Shown here one piece after another: positions 41,941 to 50,160 of a stretch of DNA of 64,000 nt (position 1 is its first letter; every line of letters begins with the position of its first letter). Under the pieces are notes generated by a model. The model was not told the DNA's origin, made no database searches, and saw only the letters and a program-made list of their open reading frames with translations. Origin of the DNA: Planctomycetota bacterium (GTDB lineage Bacteria > Planctomycetota > UBA1135 > UBA2386); assembly GCA_020849665.1 (NCBI GenBank), contig JADLFX010000047.1:25037-89036 (forward strand), written 5' to 3'. The position numbers and the translations under genes were made by a program.

Positions 41941-42540
41941 TCACCAGAAGAACACCCGCAGGGTGTCGGCCGTCTCGGCCATGGCGCGGTCGATCCGCCG
42001 CTGCGCGGCCGCGTCGCGCCCGCGGGCCAGCGTCCTGGCGAAGTGCGCGTCCACGCCCTTCATCTGCACCAGCGCGGCGCGGAAGTTCCGCTCGATCCGC
42101 CAGTGCGGATCCGCGTCGTGGAGCTCGGCCAGGGCGAAGAGCAGGCCGCGCCGCACCCCGGCGTCGGCCTCGAACATGGCCTGGTAGAGCAGGAAGAGCG
42201 CCTCGGAGCGGCTCGACGCGGGGGTGATGCGCGGCACGGCGGCCAGCACCACCTCGAGCGCCTGCAGCGCCTCCGCGGTGCGGCCCCGTTCCATCAGGGC
42301 GCGCAGCACCCACGCCGCCGACGCGGCCTGGCGGAACGCGTCCGCGTTGTCGGCGGCGGCCGCGAATGCGAGCTGGCTCAGCCGGATCAGCTCGGCCTCG
42401 GGTGCGTGGCGCGCCACCCAGGCCAGCGCCTGGGCGCGGTACCAGGCATCCGGCACCGCCGCGGCGAGCGCCTCGGCCGCCCGGATGTCGGTCGAGATGC
42501 AGGCGATCGCGGCGTCACGGGCGGCGGCGGAGCTGGTCAT
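41941..42540 (-). CDS. Hypothetical helical-repeat protein
   Basis: 199-residue protein, no signal peptide or membrane segment, almost entirely alpha-helical and Ala-rich. Helices pair in a TPR/HEAT-like manner: WYRAQALAWVARHAPEAELI, FRQAASAAWVLRALMERGR, EALFLLYQAMFEADAGVRRG. Helical-repeat proteins of this kind usually bind other proteins. Not recognised as a named family. It is 98 bases downstream of the RHH/SPFH genes on the same strand and could be the last gene of that unit, but the gap makes this uncertain. Confidence 0.65.
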   Translation of the reverse strand: MTSSAAARDAAIACISTDIRAAEALAAAVPDAWYRAQALAWVARHAPEAELIRLSQLAFAAAADNADAFRQAASAAWVLRALMERGRTAEALQALEVVLAAVPRITPASSRSEALFLLYQAMFEADAGVRRGLLFALAELHDADPHWRIERNFRAALVQMKGVDAHFARTLARGRDAAAQRRIDRAMAETADTLRVFFW

Positions 42541-42638
42541 CGGTGGGGGAATGGGCGGTCGCGGGCAGGATAGACCCGCCCGGGCGCGGGGGAATGCCCC
42601 GCAGGGCGGGGACGGCCCGACCCGCGACGCCGCGCACC

Positions 42639-42833
42639 TCAGCGCGGCCGCGGCCGTCGCGCGGCACCCGGAGCCTGACCATCGCCCTCCCCGCGGCGCC
42701 GCCGCAGGGCCTCGCGCAGGAGGAACTCGATCTGCCCGTTGAGACTGCGCATCTCCTGGTCGGCCCAGGCGCGCAACTCCTCCAGCAGGTCCTCGGGCAC
42801 CCGCAGCAGGAAGCCCTTGCGTTCCTCCGCCAC
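42639..42833 (-). CDS. Small ribbon-helix-helix DNA-binding protein
   Basis: 64-residue protein: EERKGFLLRVPEDLLEELRAW gives the beta-strand and first helix, MRSLNGQIEFLLREAL the second, matching the Arc/MetJ/CopG ribbon-helix-helix fold; the tail is Arg/Pro-rich. Such dimers bind palindromic operators. It starts 10 bases after the SPFH gene, in one operon, and a perfect 20-base palindrome lies upstream of that operon, a natural candidate for its binding site. Small RHH genes beside SPFH genes are seen in other bacteria. No toxin gene was recognised next to it. Confidence 0.8.
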   Translation of the reverse strand: MAEERKGFLLRVPEDLLEELRAWADQEMRSLNGQIEFLLREALRRRRGEGDGQAPGAARRPRPR

Positions 42834-42843
42834 GGTGGCCGGC

Positions 42844-43707
42844 TCAGCTGTAGAGGGTGCCGGTGTTGACGATCGGGGTGGCCGCGCGCTCCGAGCAGAG
42901 CACGACCAGCAGGTTGCTCACCATGCTGGCCTTGCGCTCGGCGTCCAGGTGGATCACGCCGTCGCGGTCGAGGTGCTCCAGGGCCATCTTCACCATGCCC
43001 ACCGCGCCGTCCACGATGCGCGAGCGCGCCGCGATGATCGCCTCGGCCTGCTGGCGCTGCAGCATCGCGCCGGCGATCTCCGGGGCGTAGGCGAGGTGCG
43101 ACAGACGCGCCTCCAGGACCTCGATCCCGGCGATCGCCAGGCGGGCGTGCAGCTCCTGGTTCAGCTCCGAGTTGACGATGTCGGCGCTGCCGCGCAGCGA
43201 CGGATGGCTCTGGTCGACGATGTCGTAGGGGTGGGTCGCGGCGATCGCACGCAACGCCGACTCGCTCTGGACGGCCACGTACGAGACATGGTCCTCGACG
43301 TCGAACATGGCCTGCACCGTGTCGCGCACGCGCCACACGACCACGGCGCCGATCTCGATCGGGTTGCCGTTGAGGTCGTTCACCTTGAGCTTGGAGCTGT
43401 CGAAGTTGTGGGCCTTGAGCGAGATCTTCCGCCGCATGGTGAAGGGATTCACCCAGTGGAACCCGTCGGTGCGGATCGTGCCCACGTAGCGGCCGAAGAG
43501 CGTGATCACCCGTGCGTCGTTGGGGTTGACGATGGTGAGGCCGATCAGCACCAGGACGCCCATCACGATCACCGGGACCCCGGCGATCGGCAGGCGCGGC
43601 GCGAGCACGGCGCCACCCACGACCATGGCGATGCCGAGGAGCAGCATGCCGAGGCCGATGCGGGTGTTCTTCAGGACGAGTTCCTTGGAGGGCTGGAATG
43701 TGGTCAT
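42844..43707 (-). CDS. SPFH-domain (slipin/stomatin-like) membrane protein
   Basis: 287-residue protein with a short cytoplasmic N-terminus, two close hydrophobic segments (about 16-60: [35 protein letters not shown]), then the SPFH domain ([21 protein letters not shown] ... [22 protein letters not shown] ... [20 protein letters not shown]) and a coiled segment ([21 protein letters not shown]). SPFH proteins form large membrane-bound oligomeric assemblies that scaffold or protect membrane proteases. It precedes the RHH gene by 10 bases. A perfect palindrome sits 33 bases upstream of its ATG, and AGGAA gives a modest ribosome binding site. Confidence 0.93.
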   Translation of the reverse strand: MTTFQPSKELVLKNTRIGLGMLLLGIAMVVGGAVLAPRLPIAGVPVIVMGVLVLIGLTIVNPNDARVITLFGRYVGTIRTDGFHWVNPFTMRRKISLKAHNFDSSKLKVNDLNGNPIEIGAVVVWRVRDTVQAMFDVEDHVSYVAVQSESALRAIAATHPYDIVDQSHPSLRGSADIVNSELNQELHARLAIAGIEVLEARLSHLAYAPEIAGAMLQRQQAEAIIAARSRIVDGAVGMVKMALEHLDRDGVIHLDAERKASMVSNLLVVLCSERAATPIVNTGTLYS

Positions 43708-43739
43708 GGCGAGGGTTCCTGCCGGGGTCGGCGTTGCTG

Positions 43740-43759
43740 TCAGAGTGATATCACTCTGA
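43740..43759. promoter_or_regulatory. Perfect 20-base palindrome upstream of SPFH/RHH operon (candidate operator)
   Basis: TCAGAGTGAT-ATCACTCTGA is a perfect palindrome, 20 bases of it and AT-richer than its surroundings, 33 bases from the SPFH ATG on the minus strand. TATCAC-like hexamers within it could be the -10 region, so a bound repressor would block transcription. The RHH protein encoded two genes in is the obvious candidate ligand. It is not flanked by other copies that I could see. Confidence 0.6.
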
Positions 43760-43821
43760 TAGTGGCCGCGTCGAGGGGGGACTTGTCGCGGGCGCGGCAG
43801 GATCCGCCGCGGTCCCCGGGG

Positions 43822-45771
43822 TCACTCCGCCGGGTCGGCCCGCAGGCCCTCGGGCAGCCCGGCCAGGAAGTGCCGGCCGTATGGGCGGGTCCGCACCCTT
43901 GGGTCGAGCACCACGAAGGTGCCGCGGTCGCGCGCGGTGCGGATCAGGCGACCGAAGCCCTGGCGAAACTTCAGCACCGCCTCGGGCAGGGAGTGGTCCT
44001 GGAAGCCGTCGCCGCCGCGCGCCTCGATCGCGGCCACGCGTGCCGCCACCAGGGGGTGGGCGGGTTGGGCGAAGGGCAGCCGGGCCAGGATCAGCAGGGT
44101 CAGGGCCTCGCCCGGCAGGTCGATGCCCTCCCACAGGCTCTCGGTGCCGAGCAGCACGCTGTGCGGGTCGCGCATCTTCTCGCCCAGGAGCCGCTGCAGC
44201 GGCGCCTCGCCCTGCACGAGCAGGGTGATCCCGGCGCGCTGCAGCGCCGGCCGGAGTTGCTCGGCCGCCGCGCGCACGAACGCCCAGCTGGTGCAGAGCA
44301 CCAGGGCACGGCCATGGTTGCGCAGCACGTGGGCCTCGATCCGGCGCACCGCCTCGGCGGCGAATCCGGCGGGGTCGCGGCCCGGGTCCGGCAGCGCCTC
44401 CTCCAGGACGACCTTGACCGCGCTGGCGTAGTCGAAAGGCGAGCCCAGGCGCAGCGTGGCGGCCTGGTCGATGCCCAGCCGCCCGCGCAGCCACTGGAAC
44501 CCGGGGTCGCCGCCGGGCCCCAGCGTGGCACTGGTGAGGATGGCGGTGCGCGGCGCCTGGAACACGTGTTCGCGCAGCGCCGCGCTGACGTCCAGGGGTG
44601 CGCAGTGCAGCTCCGGGCCGCGCCGGCCGGCCTCCAGCCAGCGCACCTGCTGGCCCTCGCCCGGCGCGCAGAGGGAATCCACCACGGCGGCGAGCGCCAG
44701 CAGGCCGTTGGCGCGCGCCTGCAGCTCGGTGCGCAGGTCCACGGCCTGCACCGCGACCGCATCGTTGCCGACCTGCACGCCGAGCTGCCCCAGGAGCGGG
44801 CCGAGCGGGTTGTCGAGCACCTGGTCGCGCAGGGCCACGGTCTCGCCGCCGGAGGCGGAGAGGCGCTGGGCCAGTGCGGCGAAGAAGCCCTCGCCCGCGT
44901 GACGCACGCGCTCCAGCAGCAGCCACGACTCCGGCGAGCCGTGCTCGCGCAGCAGGGAGCGCCGCCCCTGCCGGGGCTGGAGGCGCCGCAGGTGCCAGGC
45001 CAGCGTGCCCTGGCCGAAGCGCAGCCCCAGGCTCTCGGTGGCGATCCGTTCCAGGTGGTGGGCCTCGTCGAAGATCACCACGCGGTGCGCCGGGAGGTAC
45101 GCGGCCCCGGCCATGCGCAGGGCCACATCCGCCATGTAGAGCGCATGGTTCACCACCAGCACCTGCGCGCGCTCCATGCGCCGGCGCGAGCGCTGGTACG
45201 GGCAGGGCTCGAAGTGCGGGCAGGCCTTGTAGAGGCAGTTGCCGTGTTCGGCCTGCACCTCCTCCCACACGGGGTCGGGCACGGGCGGATCCAGCTCGAA
45301 GCGCAGTCCGTCGCGGGTGGCCAGCGACCAGTCGACCACGCGCTGCAGCTCGCGTTCCTGCTCCGGCTCGGCGAAGAGCGCCCCGCGCTCCCGGAACGCG
45401 AGGTGCATGCGCCGCAGGCACACGTAGTGGTTGCGGCCCACCGCGGTGACCGAGGACCACTCGATCGGCAGCACGGCCTTCAGGAACGGCAGGTCCTTGG
45501 TCTCGAGCTGCTCCTGCAAGGCGATGGTGCGCGTGGCGATCACCACCGGGCCTTCGCCCTGGTGCTCGGCAGCGTGCAGGACGGCCGGCAGCAGGTAGGC
45601 GAACGACTTGCCCACTCCCGTGCCGGCCTCGACCAGGAGGTGGTGGCCGGACGCGATCGCGTCGGCCACGGCCTCTGCCATCGCGAGCTGTTGGGGCCGC
45701 ACCTCGTAGTCCTGGAGGCGGGCGGCGATCCGGCCCTCGGGCCCCAGCAGCGTGCGCACCGGGTCCGTCAT
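43822..45771 (-). CDS. DinG/XPD-type ATP-dependent DNA helicase
   Basis: 649-residue superfamily 2 helicase of the DinG/XPD class, acting on damaged DNA, R-loops or G-rich structures. Walker A EAGTGVGKS, the DEAH box FDEAHHLERI and motif VI QGFGRLIRTARDRG are intact. Four cysteines that can ligand a 4Fe-4S cluster are present: one in NHYVCLRR and three in CLYKACPHFEPC. The ATG at 45771 overlaps the stop of the upstream membrane protein gene by 4 bases. The long open frame upstream of it is antisense to other genes and not coding. G-rich DNA in this genome may make such a helicase especially useful (speculative). Confidence 0.93.
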   Translation of the reverse strand: MTDPVRTLLGPEGRIAARLQDYEVRPQQLAMAEAVADAIASGHHLLVEAGTGVGKSFAYLLPAVLHAAEHQGEGPVVIATRTIALQEQLETKDLPFLKAVLPIEWSSVTAVGRNHYVCLRRMHLAFRERGALFAEPEQERELQRVVDWSLATRDGLRFELDPPVPDPVWEEVQAEHGNCLYKACPHFEPCPYQRSRRRMERAQVLVVNHALYMADVALRMAGAAYLPAHRVVIFDEAHHLERIATESLGLRFGQGTLAWHLRRLQPRQGRRSLLREHGSPESWLLLERVRHAGEGFFAALAQRLSASGGETVALRDQVLDNPLGPLLGQLGVQVGNDAVAVQAVDLRTELQARANGLLALAAVVDSLCAPGEGQQVRWLEAGRRGPELHCAPLDVSAALREHVFQAPRTAILTSATLGPGGDPGFQWLRGRLGIDQAATLRLGSPFDYASAVKVVLEEALPDPGRDPAGFAAEAVRRIEAHVLRNHGRALVLCTSWAFVRAAAEQLRPALQRAGITLLVQGEAPLQRLLGEKMRDPHSVLLGTESLWEGIDLPGEALTLLILARLPFAQPAHPLVAARVAAIEARGGDGFQDHSLPEAVLKFRQGFGRLIRTARDRGTFVVLDPRVRTRPYGRHFLAGLPEGLRADPAE

Positions 45772-46544
45772 GGCCGCGCGGAACCGGCGCGGGTCCCCGG
45801 CAAAAAGTCGGCCGGCGTGACGAGCCGGTGGACGCGCGGGTCGTTCGGGTCGTGGATCAGGGGCAGCTCGCGCGCGCCGGACAGGAGCCGGCCGAGCGCG
45901 CCGCGCAGGGCCACGTGCTGCGTGCCGCGCACTTCGCGGCCGTCGGCCGCCGCGAAGGTGAAGTGGACGCGCGCCAAAGGCCCGCCCGGCTGGCTGCGCA
46001 CCTCCGCGATCCGCGCCGCCACCAGCCGCCCCTCGCGCAGTGCGATGCGCAGGCGCACCGCGCCGCGCAACCAGACGACCGTGAGCAGGAGTCCGGGCAC
46101 GAAGAGCAGCGAGAAGAGCAGCGTGTACCAGTGGGCGTAGAGCACGGCGCGGCTGCCCTGCAGGCGGTTCACCTGCGGCCGCTCGGAGAGGTACTCGACC
46201 GCGTACGTCACCCCCGCGCGGAACTGGCCGCGGTCGCCGTAGCTCGCCCCCAGGACGCTCCCGCCCTGCGCCGGGCGGAACTCGTACTCGACCCGGGCCA
46301 GCTCGCTGCGCGACCACGGCAGCTGCACGGGCGAGACGTTGCGCACCTCGGCGCGCCCGAGCGCGGCACCGAGGTCCAGCGCCCAGTCCTTCAGCGGCGT
46401 CACCCCGGGGACGGCGAACGCCAGCACCACGGCCACCAGCACCGCGTCGAACGCCAGGAGCACGCCGAGCAGTCCCATTACCCAGCGCCTTGCGAGGCAG
46501 GTGCGCCAGCGGGGGTCGCGCGGCGGTGGTGGGATGATGTCCAT
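45768..46544 (-). CDS. DUF3592-like membrane protein (paralogue 2)
   Basis: 258-residue membrane protein with two hydrophobic segments (about 21-45, GLLGVLLAFDAVLVAVVLAF; about 140-162, LLFSLLFVPGLLLTVVW) flanking a beta-rich extracytoplasmic part whose VEYEFRPAQGGSVLGASYGD and AVEYLSERPQVNRL resemble DUF3592 domains. The C-terminal part is cytoplasmic and contains a second repeat (HFTFAAADGREVRG). It is a tandem paralogue of the next gene upstream, 39 bases away, and its stop overlaps the DinG start. Function unknown. Confidence 0.7.
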   Translation of the reverse strand: MDIIPPPPRDPRWRTCLARRWVMGLLGVLLAFDAVLVAVVLAFAVPGVTPLKDWALDLGAALGRAEVRNVSPVQLPWSRSELARVEYEFRPAQGGSVLGASYGDRGQFRAGVTYAVEYLSERPQVNRLQGSRAVLYAHWYTLLFSLLFVPGLLLTVVWLRGAVRLRIALREGRLVAARIAEVRSQPGGPLARVHFTFAAADGREVRGTQHVALRGALGRLLSGARELPLIHDPNDPRVHRLVTPADFLPGTRAGSARP

Positions 46545-46583
46545 GTGCGATCGTGCCCGGCCGGCTCGCGCGGTCGCGCGACT

Positions 46584-47393
46584 CTACGCGCGGCTCCCGG
46601 CCCGTGGGAGGGAGGTGCGCGGCGCCGGCAGGAAGTCGCCGGCGATGGCCAGCCGGCTGCGCTCCGGGCGCCCGCGGTCGTGGATCGCCACCACGTGGCG
46701 CGGCTCGTCCTGGAGGCGCTGGCCCAGGGCCGAGCGGGCGCGCACCCAGGCCGCGGCGCTGCGCACCACCGCGCGGCGGTCCCGGAAGCGGTAGCGCACC
46801 AGCAAGACCCCCGGCACCACGCCGGGCAGGAGCCGCAGCGTCACGATCTCCACGGCCGCGGCGTCGCCCTCGGCCAGGAGGCGGCGGGCCTCCACGACGC
46901 CCAGGAGCCAGACCAGGAGCACGAACACGCCGGGCAGCACCAGGAGGCCGAAGAACCAGGGCGCCGGGTCCGGCAGGAGATTGAGGCGCGCGCCGAGCAG
47001 GCGGCTGTGCTCCGGGGCGCCCCTGCGGAACTCCACCGTGGCGGCGGAGCCGGGCGCGTGGCGGCCCTGCTCGACGAAGCTGTGCCCCCGCATCTGCGGG
47101 TGCTGCGGCGTGGCGAACACGTACTCCACGCGGTCCCAGCGCCGCCCGAGCGCCGTGCCCGGCACCGAGTCGACTCGCTCGATCGTCGCGGTCGCCGCGC
47201 CGGGGTCCGCGGCGATGCCGAGTTCGTCCCGGTGGCTGCTGCCCTCCCGCGCCCAGTGCAGCATCAGGGTGAAGAGGCCGAACCAGACCACGAGGACGAA
47301 GCCGAGCAGCGCCAGCGGCCAGCGCAGCCAGAGCACGGCCGACCAGCGCACCTCGCGCGGGGCAGGCGGGACCTCGTGGACCTCGTGGCTCAT
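46584..47393 (-). CDS. DUF3592-like membrane protein (paralogue 1)
   Basis: 269-residue homologue of the downstream gene product: two membrane segments (about 24-46, LALLGFVLVVWFGLFTLML; about 145-165, FFGLLVLPGVFVLLVWLLGV), with VEYVFATPQHPQMRGHSFVEQG and TVEFRRGAPEHSRLLGARLN between them, the same layout as VEYEF... and VEYLSERPQVNRL in its neighbour. First gene of a three-gene operon ending with the DinG helicase. A TAGGAT hexamer lies 8 bases before the ATG. Function unknown. Confidence 0.7.
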   Translation of the reverse strand: MSHEVHEVPPAPREVRWSAVLWLRWPLALLGFVLVVWFGLFTLMLHWAREGSSHRDELGIAADPGAATATIERVDSVPGTALGRRWDRVEYVFATPQHPQMRGHSFVEQGRHAPGSAATVEFRRGAPEHSRLLGARLNLLPDPAPWFFGLLVLPGVFVLLVWLLGVVEARRLLAEGDAAAVEIVTLRLLPGVVPGVLLVRYRFRDRRAVVRSAAAWVRARSALGQRLQDEPRHVVAIHDRGRPERSRLAIAGDFLPAPRTSLPRAGSRA

Positions 47394-47401
47394 GCCACCG
47401 C

Positions 47402-47407
47402 ATCCTA
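47402..47407 (-). promoter_or_regulatory. Candidate -10 box (TAGGAT) of the DUF3592-like/DinG operon
   Basis: TAGGAT on the minus strand, eight bases before the ATG at 47393; no Shine-Dalgarno. Consistent with a leaderless transcript start. Confidence 0.4.
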
Positions 47408-47650
47408 GCCAGCATCCCCGGCCGGGTTCCGCGGCGAGCGGGTGCAGGCGTGCCGGCGCGCAACAGGTCCGGGCGCCCGGCGGAGGGTTGCCGCCTGCGT
47501 TCGCAGGCGCCGGGCGCCTGGCCGCGCCGCGGCAGGCACGAGCGGCGCCGCATCCGGGCCCGGCGGCGAAACACGGGAAGTCGGTGCGGCGCTGGGGGAG
47601 CGGAGCAAAAAGCCGGGCGTCCCCCCCGGCATACCGGCACCTCTCCTGAC

Positions 47651-47656
47651 TACACT
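47651..47656 (+). promoter_or_regulatory. Candidate -10 box (TACACT) of the CAP-like protein gene
   Basis: TACACT followed by CCGAGTCCG (nine bases) and the ATG at 47666. No ribosome binding site is present between box and start. Confidence 0.45.
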
Positions 47657-47665
47657 CCGAGTCCG

Positions 47666-49999
47666 ATGTTGCTCAAGCGTCTCCCCATACTGCTGATCAC
47701 CCTCCTGTCCGTCGCCCCGGGCCTCCCGGCCCAGAACCCCGGCGCGGGCAAGGCCCAGGCCTCGCCGGCCAAGGACGAGGCCGACACCAACCGGCGCGCG
47801 ATCGAGATCCTGATGCGCTATGCCAGCAACGCGCGCTCCAACAAGGTGGGGCCGCGCGCCAAGCTCGCGTACGACACGATCCTCCAGCACTACGACTCCG
47901 ACCACACCGGGGCCCGGCAGGCGCTCGGGTACAAGGGCAAGAAGGGCGAGTGGCAGGAGCCGCGCCCGCCCCTGGAGTGGGCCGACAAGGCCAACGACCA
48001 GCAGCGCTACCGGGTGTGGAACGAGTGGACCAGCACCGCGAAGCAGCTCGCGAAGCTGCACCGCGAGCACGGTCTCAAGGTGATGCAGGAGGCGCCCGTC
48101 CAGGGGGTGTTCCACCTCAAGCGCGCGATCTCCTACGACCCCTTCGACAAGGAGTCCCACCAGGCACTCGGCCACCAGGAGGGCGAGGGGATCTTCGGCA
48201 CGCCCGAGGACATCGCGTTCGTGGCGCGGTTGCGCGAGATCGAGAAGACCGCGCTCGTGCTCGCCAAGAAGGAGTACAAGGTCGAGCCGGTGAAGGAGCT
48301 GCCGCCCGAGGCGGCGCAGTCCGGCCTGGAGTTCGCGGGCGCGAAGTCGGAGCACTTCACGGTGTTCACGCGCGGCACCCAGGAGAACGCGGACAACATC
48401 GTGAAGTGGGGCGAGCGCACGATCGACTTCATGGAGTACCTGCTGGGCGAGGCGCAGGCCAAGAAGCTGAAGATCCGCGAACGGCACAGGTTCCTGGGCG
48501 CCACGATGTTCGTCTGGACCGACACGGAGAAGACCCAGTTCGTGCAGCGCAACCCGCAGATCCTGCAGGGCGAGCGCTCGGCCGAGGTGTTCCAGCGCTT
48601 CATGAACGTGGACTGGGCGCGGGACCGCCGCGTGTACCGCCTCGTGCAGCGCCTCACGCCCGCGATGATGCACGACTACATGATCGCGAGCTCGATCCGG
48701 CCGATCGTGGAGGAGTGCAACGGCCCGCTCGCCGAGGGACTGATCCACGCCTGCACCTGGTACCTGATGTCGACCTCGATCACGCAGCGCGGCTCGCTGC
48801 CCGAGGGCACCGTGGGGTCGGCGGGCCTCGCGCTGCCCGAGTCGACCAACTGGTGGTTGCGGAACATGCGCGACAACGCCACCGCCGGTACCGACTTCCC
48901 GATCTCGGGCGTGCCGCGGGTGCGTTTCGACCGGTTCCCCAACGATGCCCGCGTCAAGTCCTGGAGCTTCATGACCTGGGCGCTGGCCCGCTATCCGGAC
49001 AAGTGGTACGCGCTGCTGACCGGGCTGCCGCAGGACAAGGTGCGCGACCCCGAGGACGTGAAGAAGCTGGCTGCCGAGATCCTCGGGGCGCCGCTCGACG
49101 AGGTGGAGGCCGAGTGGCGCGAGTGGGCCGCCGGCCGCTCGGCCACGGCCGCGGCCACCGGCTACGGCCCGCCGCTGCTGCCCGAGATGCCGAACAACTG
49201 GCAGCTCGAGGGGCTCAAGCGCCTCAACGAGCTGCGCGCCCAGGCCAACCTGCTGCCCTGCGAGCTGGACGCCGAGGCGACCGTCGCGTGCCAGGAGCAC
49301 GCCGAGTACCTCACCCGGTATCCGGACCAGCACAAGTGGCCCGAGGCGCACGAGCAGGACCCCGCGCGCGAGGGCTTCACGCCGCGCGGGATGCGCGCGG
49401 GCATGCGCTCGGTGATCGTGATCGGCACGAACGACGCCGCGGGTTCGATCGACGGCTGGATCGGCACGATCTACCACCGCTTCCCGCTCCTGGAGCCGCA
49501 CATCCGCCGCATCGGACTCGCCGTGCACGACCAGATCGTGGTCCTGGACATGGGCTCGCTGGAGGAGCCGCGCGATCCGAGCAAGGAACCCAAGTGGATC
49601 CTGTGGCCGGTGGACAACGCCAAGAACGTGCCCGTGCACTTCCACGGCCGCGAGTACCCCAACCCGCTCGAGGAGAAGGGCTACGAGGACACGACCACGG
49701 CCGGCTACCCGATCAGCATCCAGTTCTCGCGCGTGGTGGCGGAGCAGATCGCCAGCGCGACCATGGCCGTGTACGAGGTCAAGAAGCGCGGCAAGGCCTT
49801 CGAGCGCGGCGAACAGGTCGAGGGCTACGTGCACGCGCCGCAGGAGCCGGTGCTGAAGCGCATGGAGATCAAGGAGGCGGTGTGCTTCCTGCCCAAGGCG
49901 TTCCTGAAGCCCAACACGATGTACGAGGCCGAGGTGGTGTTCACCGCGCAGTTGGGGGAGGAGAAGGTCACCTGGCGGTTCACGACCGGGTCGCGCTGA
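47666..49999 (+). CDS. Large secreted protein with CAP/SCP-like C-terminal region
   Basis: 777-residue exported protein. A signal peptide (MLLKRLPILLITLLSVAPGL) is followed by a helical region of about 500 residues resembling Planctomycete TPR/peptidase-like proteins (FAGAKSEHFTVFTRG) and then, from about 510, a CAP-like domain: LKRLNELRAQANLLPCELDAEATVACQEHAEYL, with the later TDIYHRFPLLEP-type element here IGTIYHRFPLLEPHIRRIG. The CAP domain is close to the known CxxxHNxxR..AxxL pattern at its first helix. The protein ends in a short beta domain (PNTMYEAEVVFTAQLGEEKV). Probable extracellular ligand binding; no catalytic assignment. Starts at the ATG after TACACT. Confidence 0.72.
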   Translation: MLLKRLPILLITLLSVAPGLPAQNPGAGKAQASPAKDEADTNRRAIEILMRYASNARSNKVGPRAKLAYDTILQHYDSDHTGARQALGYKGKKGEWQEPRPPLEWADKANDQQRYRVWNEWTSTAKQLAKLHREHGLKVMQEAPVQGVFHLKRAISYDPFDKESHQALGHQEGEGIFGTPEDIAFVARLREIEKTALVLAKKEYKVEPVKELPPEAAQSGLEFAGAKSEHFTVFTRGTQENADNIVKWGERTIDFMEYLLGEAQAKKLKIRERHRFLGATMFVWTDTEKTQFVQRNPQILQGERSAEVFQRFMNVDWARDRRVYRLVQRLTPAMMHDYMIASSIRPIVEECNGPLAEGLIHACTWYLMSTSITQRGSLPEGTVGSAGLALPESTNWWLRNMRDNATAGTDFPISGVPRVRFDRFPNDARVKSWSFMTWALARYPDKWYALLTGLPQDKVRDPEDVKKLAAEILGAPLDEVEAEWREWAAGRSATAAATGYGPPLLPEMPNNWQLEGLKRLNELRAQANLLPCELDAEATVACQEHAEYLTRYPDQHKWPEAHEQDPAREGFTPRGMRAGMRSVIVIGTNDAAGSIDGWIGTIYHRFPLLEPHIRRIGLAVHDQIVVLDMGSLEEPRDPSKEPKWILWPVDNAKNVPVHFHGREYPNPLEEKGYEDTTTAGYPISIQFSRVVAEQIASATMAVYEVKKRGKAFERGEQVEGYVHAPQEPVLKRMEIKEAVCFLPKAFLKPNTMYEAEVVFTAQLGEEKVTWRFTTGSR

Positions 50000-50160
50000 G
50001 CACCCGTACCCGCGCGGCGTGACGCCGCGCGCTGCGGCGCCGTGGAACCGGCCTTGGCGGCGAGGCCGTCGCGGGACCGGGTCAGGCCTCGCTTGCAAGC
50101 GCGGGCGCCGCTCTGCACGATCGGCGCTTCGCGCTTCCCGCTCCCCAACCTCCTCCGCCC

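Noticed and set aside
42639..42833. The small RHH protein as an antitoxin of a toxin-antitoxin pair
   Set aside because: The neighbouring genes are an SPFH membrane protein and a helical hypothetical protein, with no recognisable toxin.
43822..47640. A single minus-strand frame of over 1,200 codons ending at the DinG stop
   Set aside because: Only the last 649 codons are DinG; the rest overlaps the two DUF3592-like genes in another frame. The ATG at 45771 is the true start.
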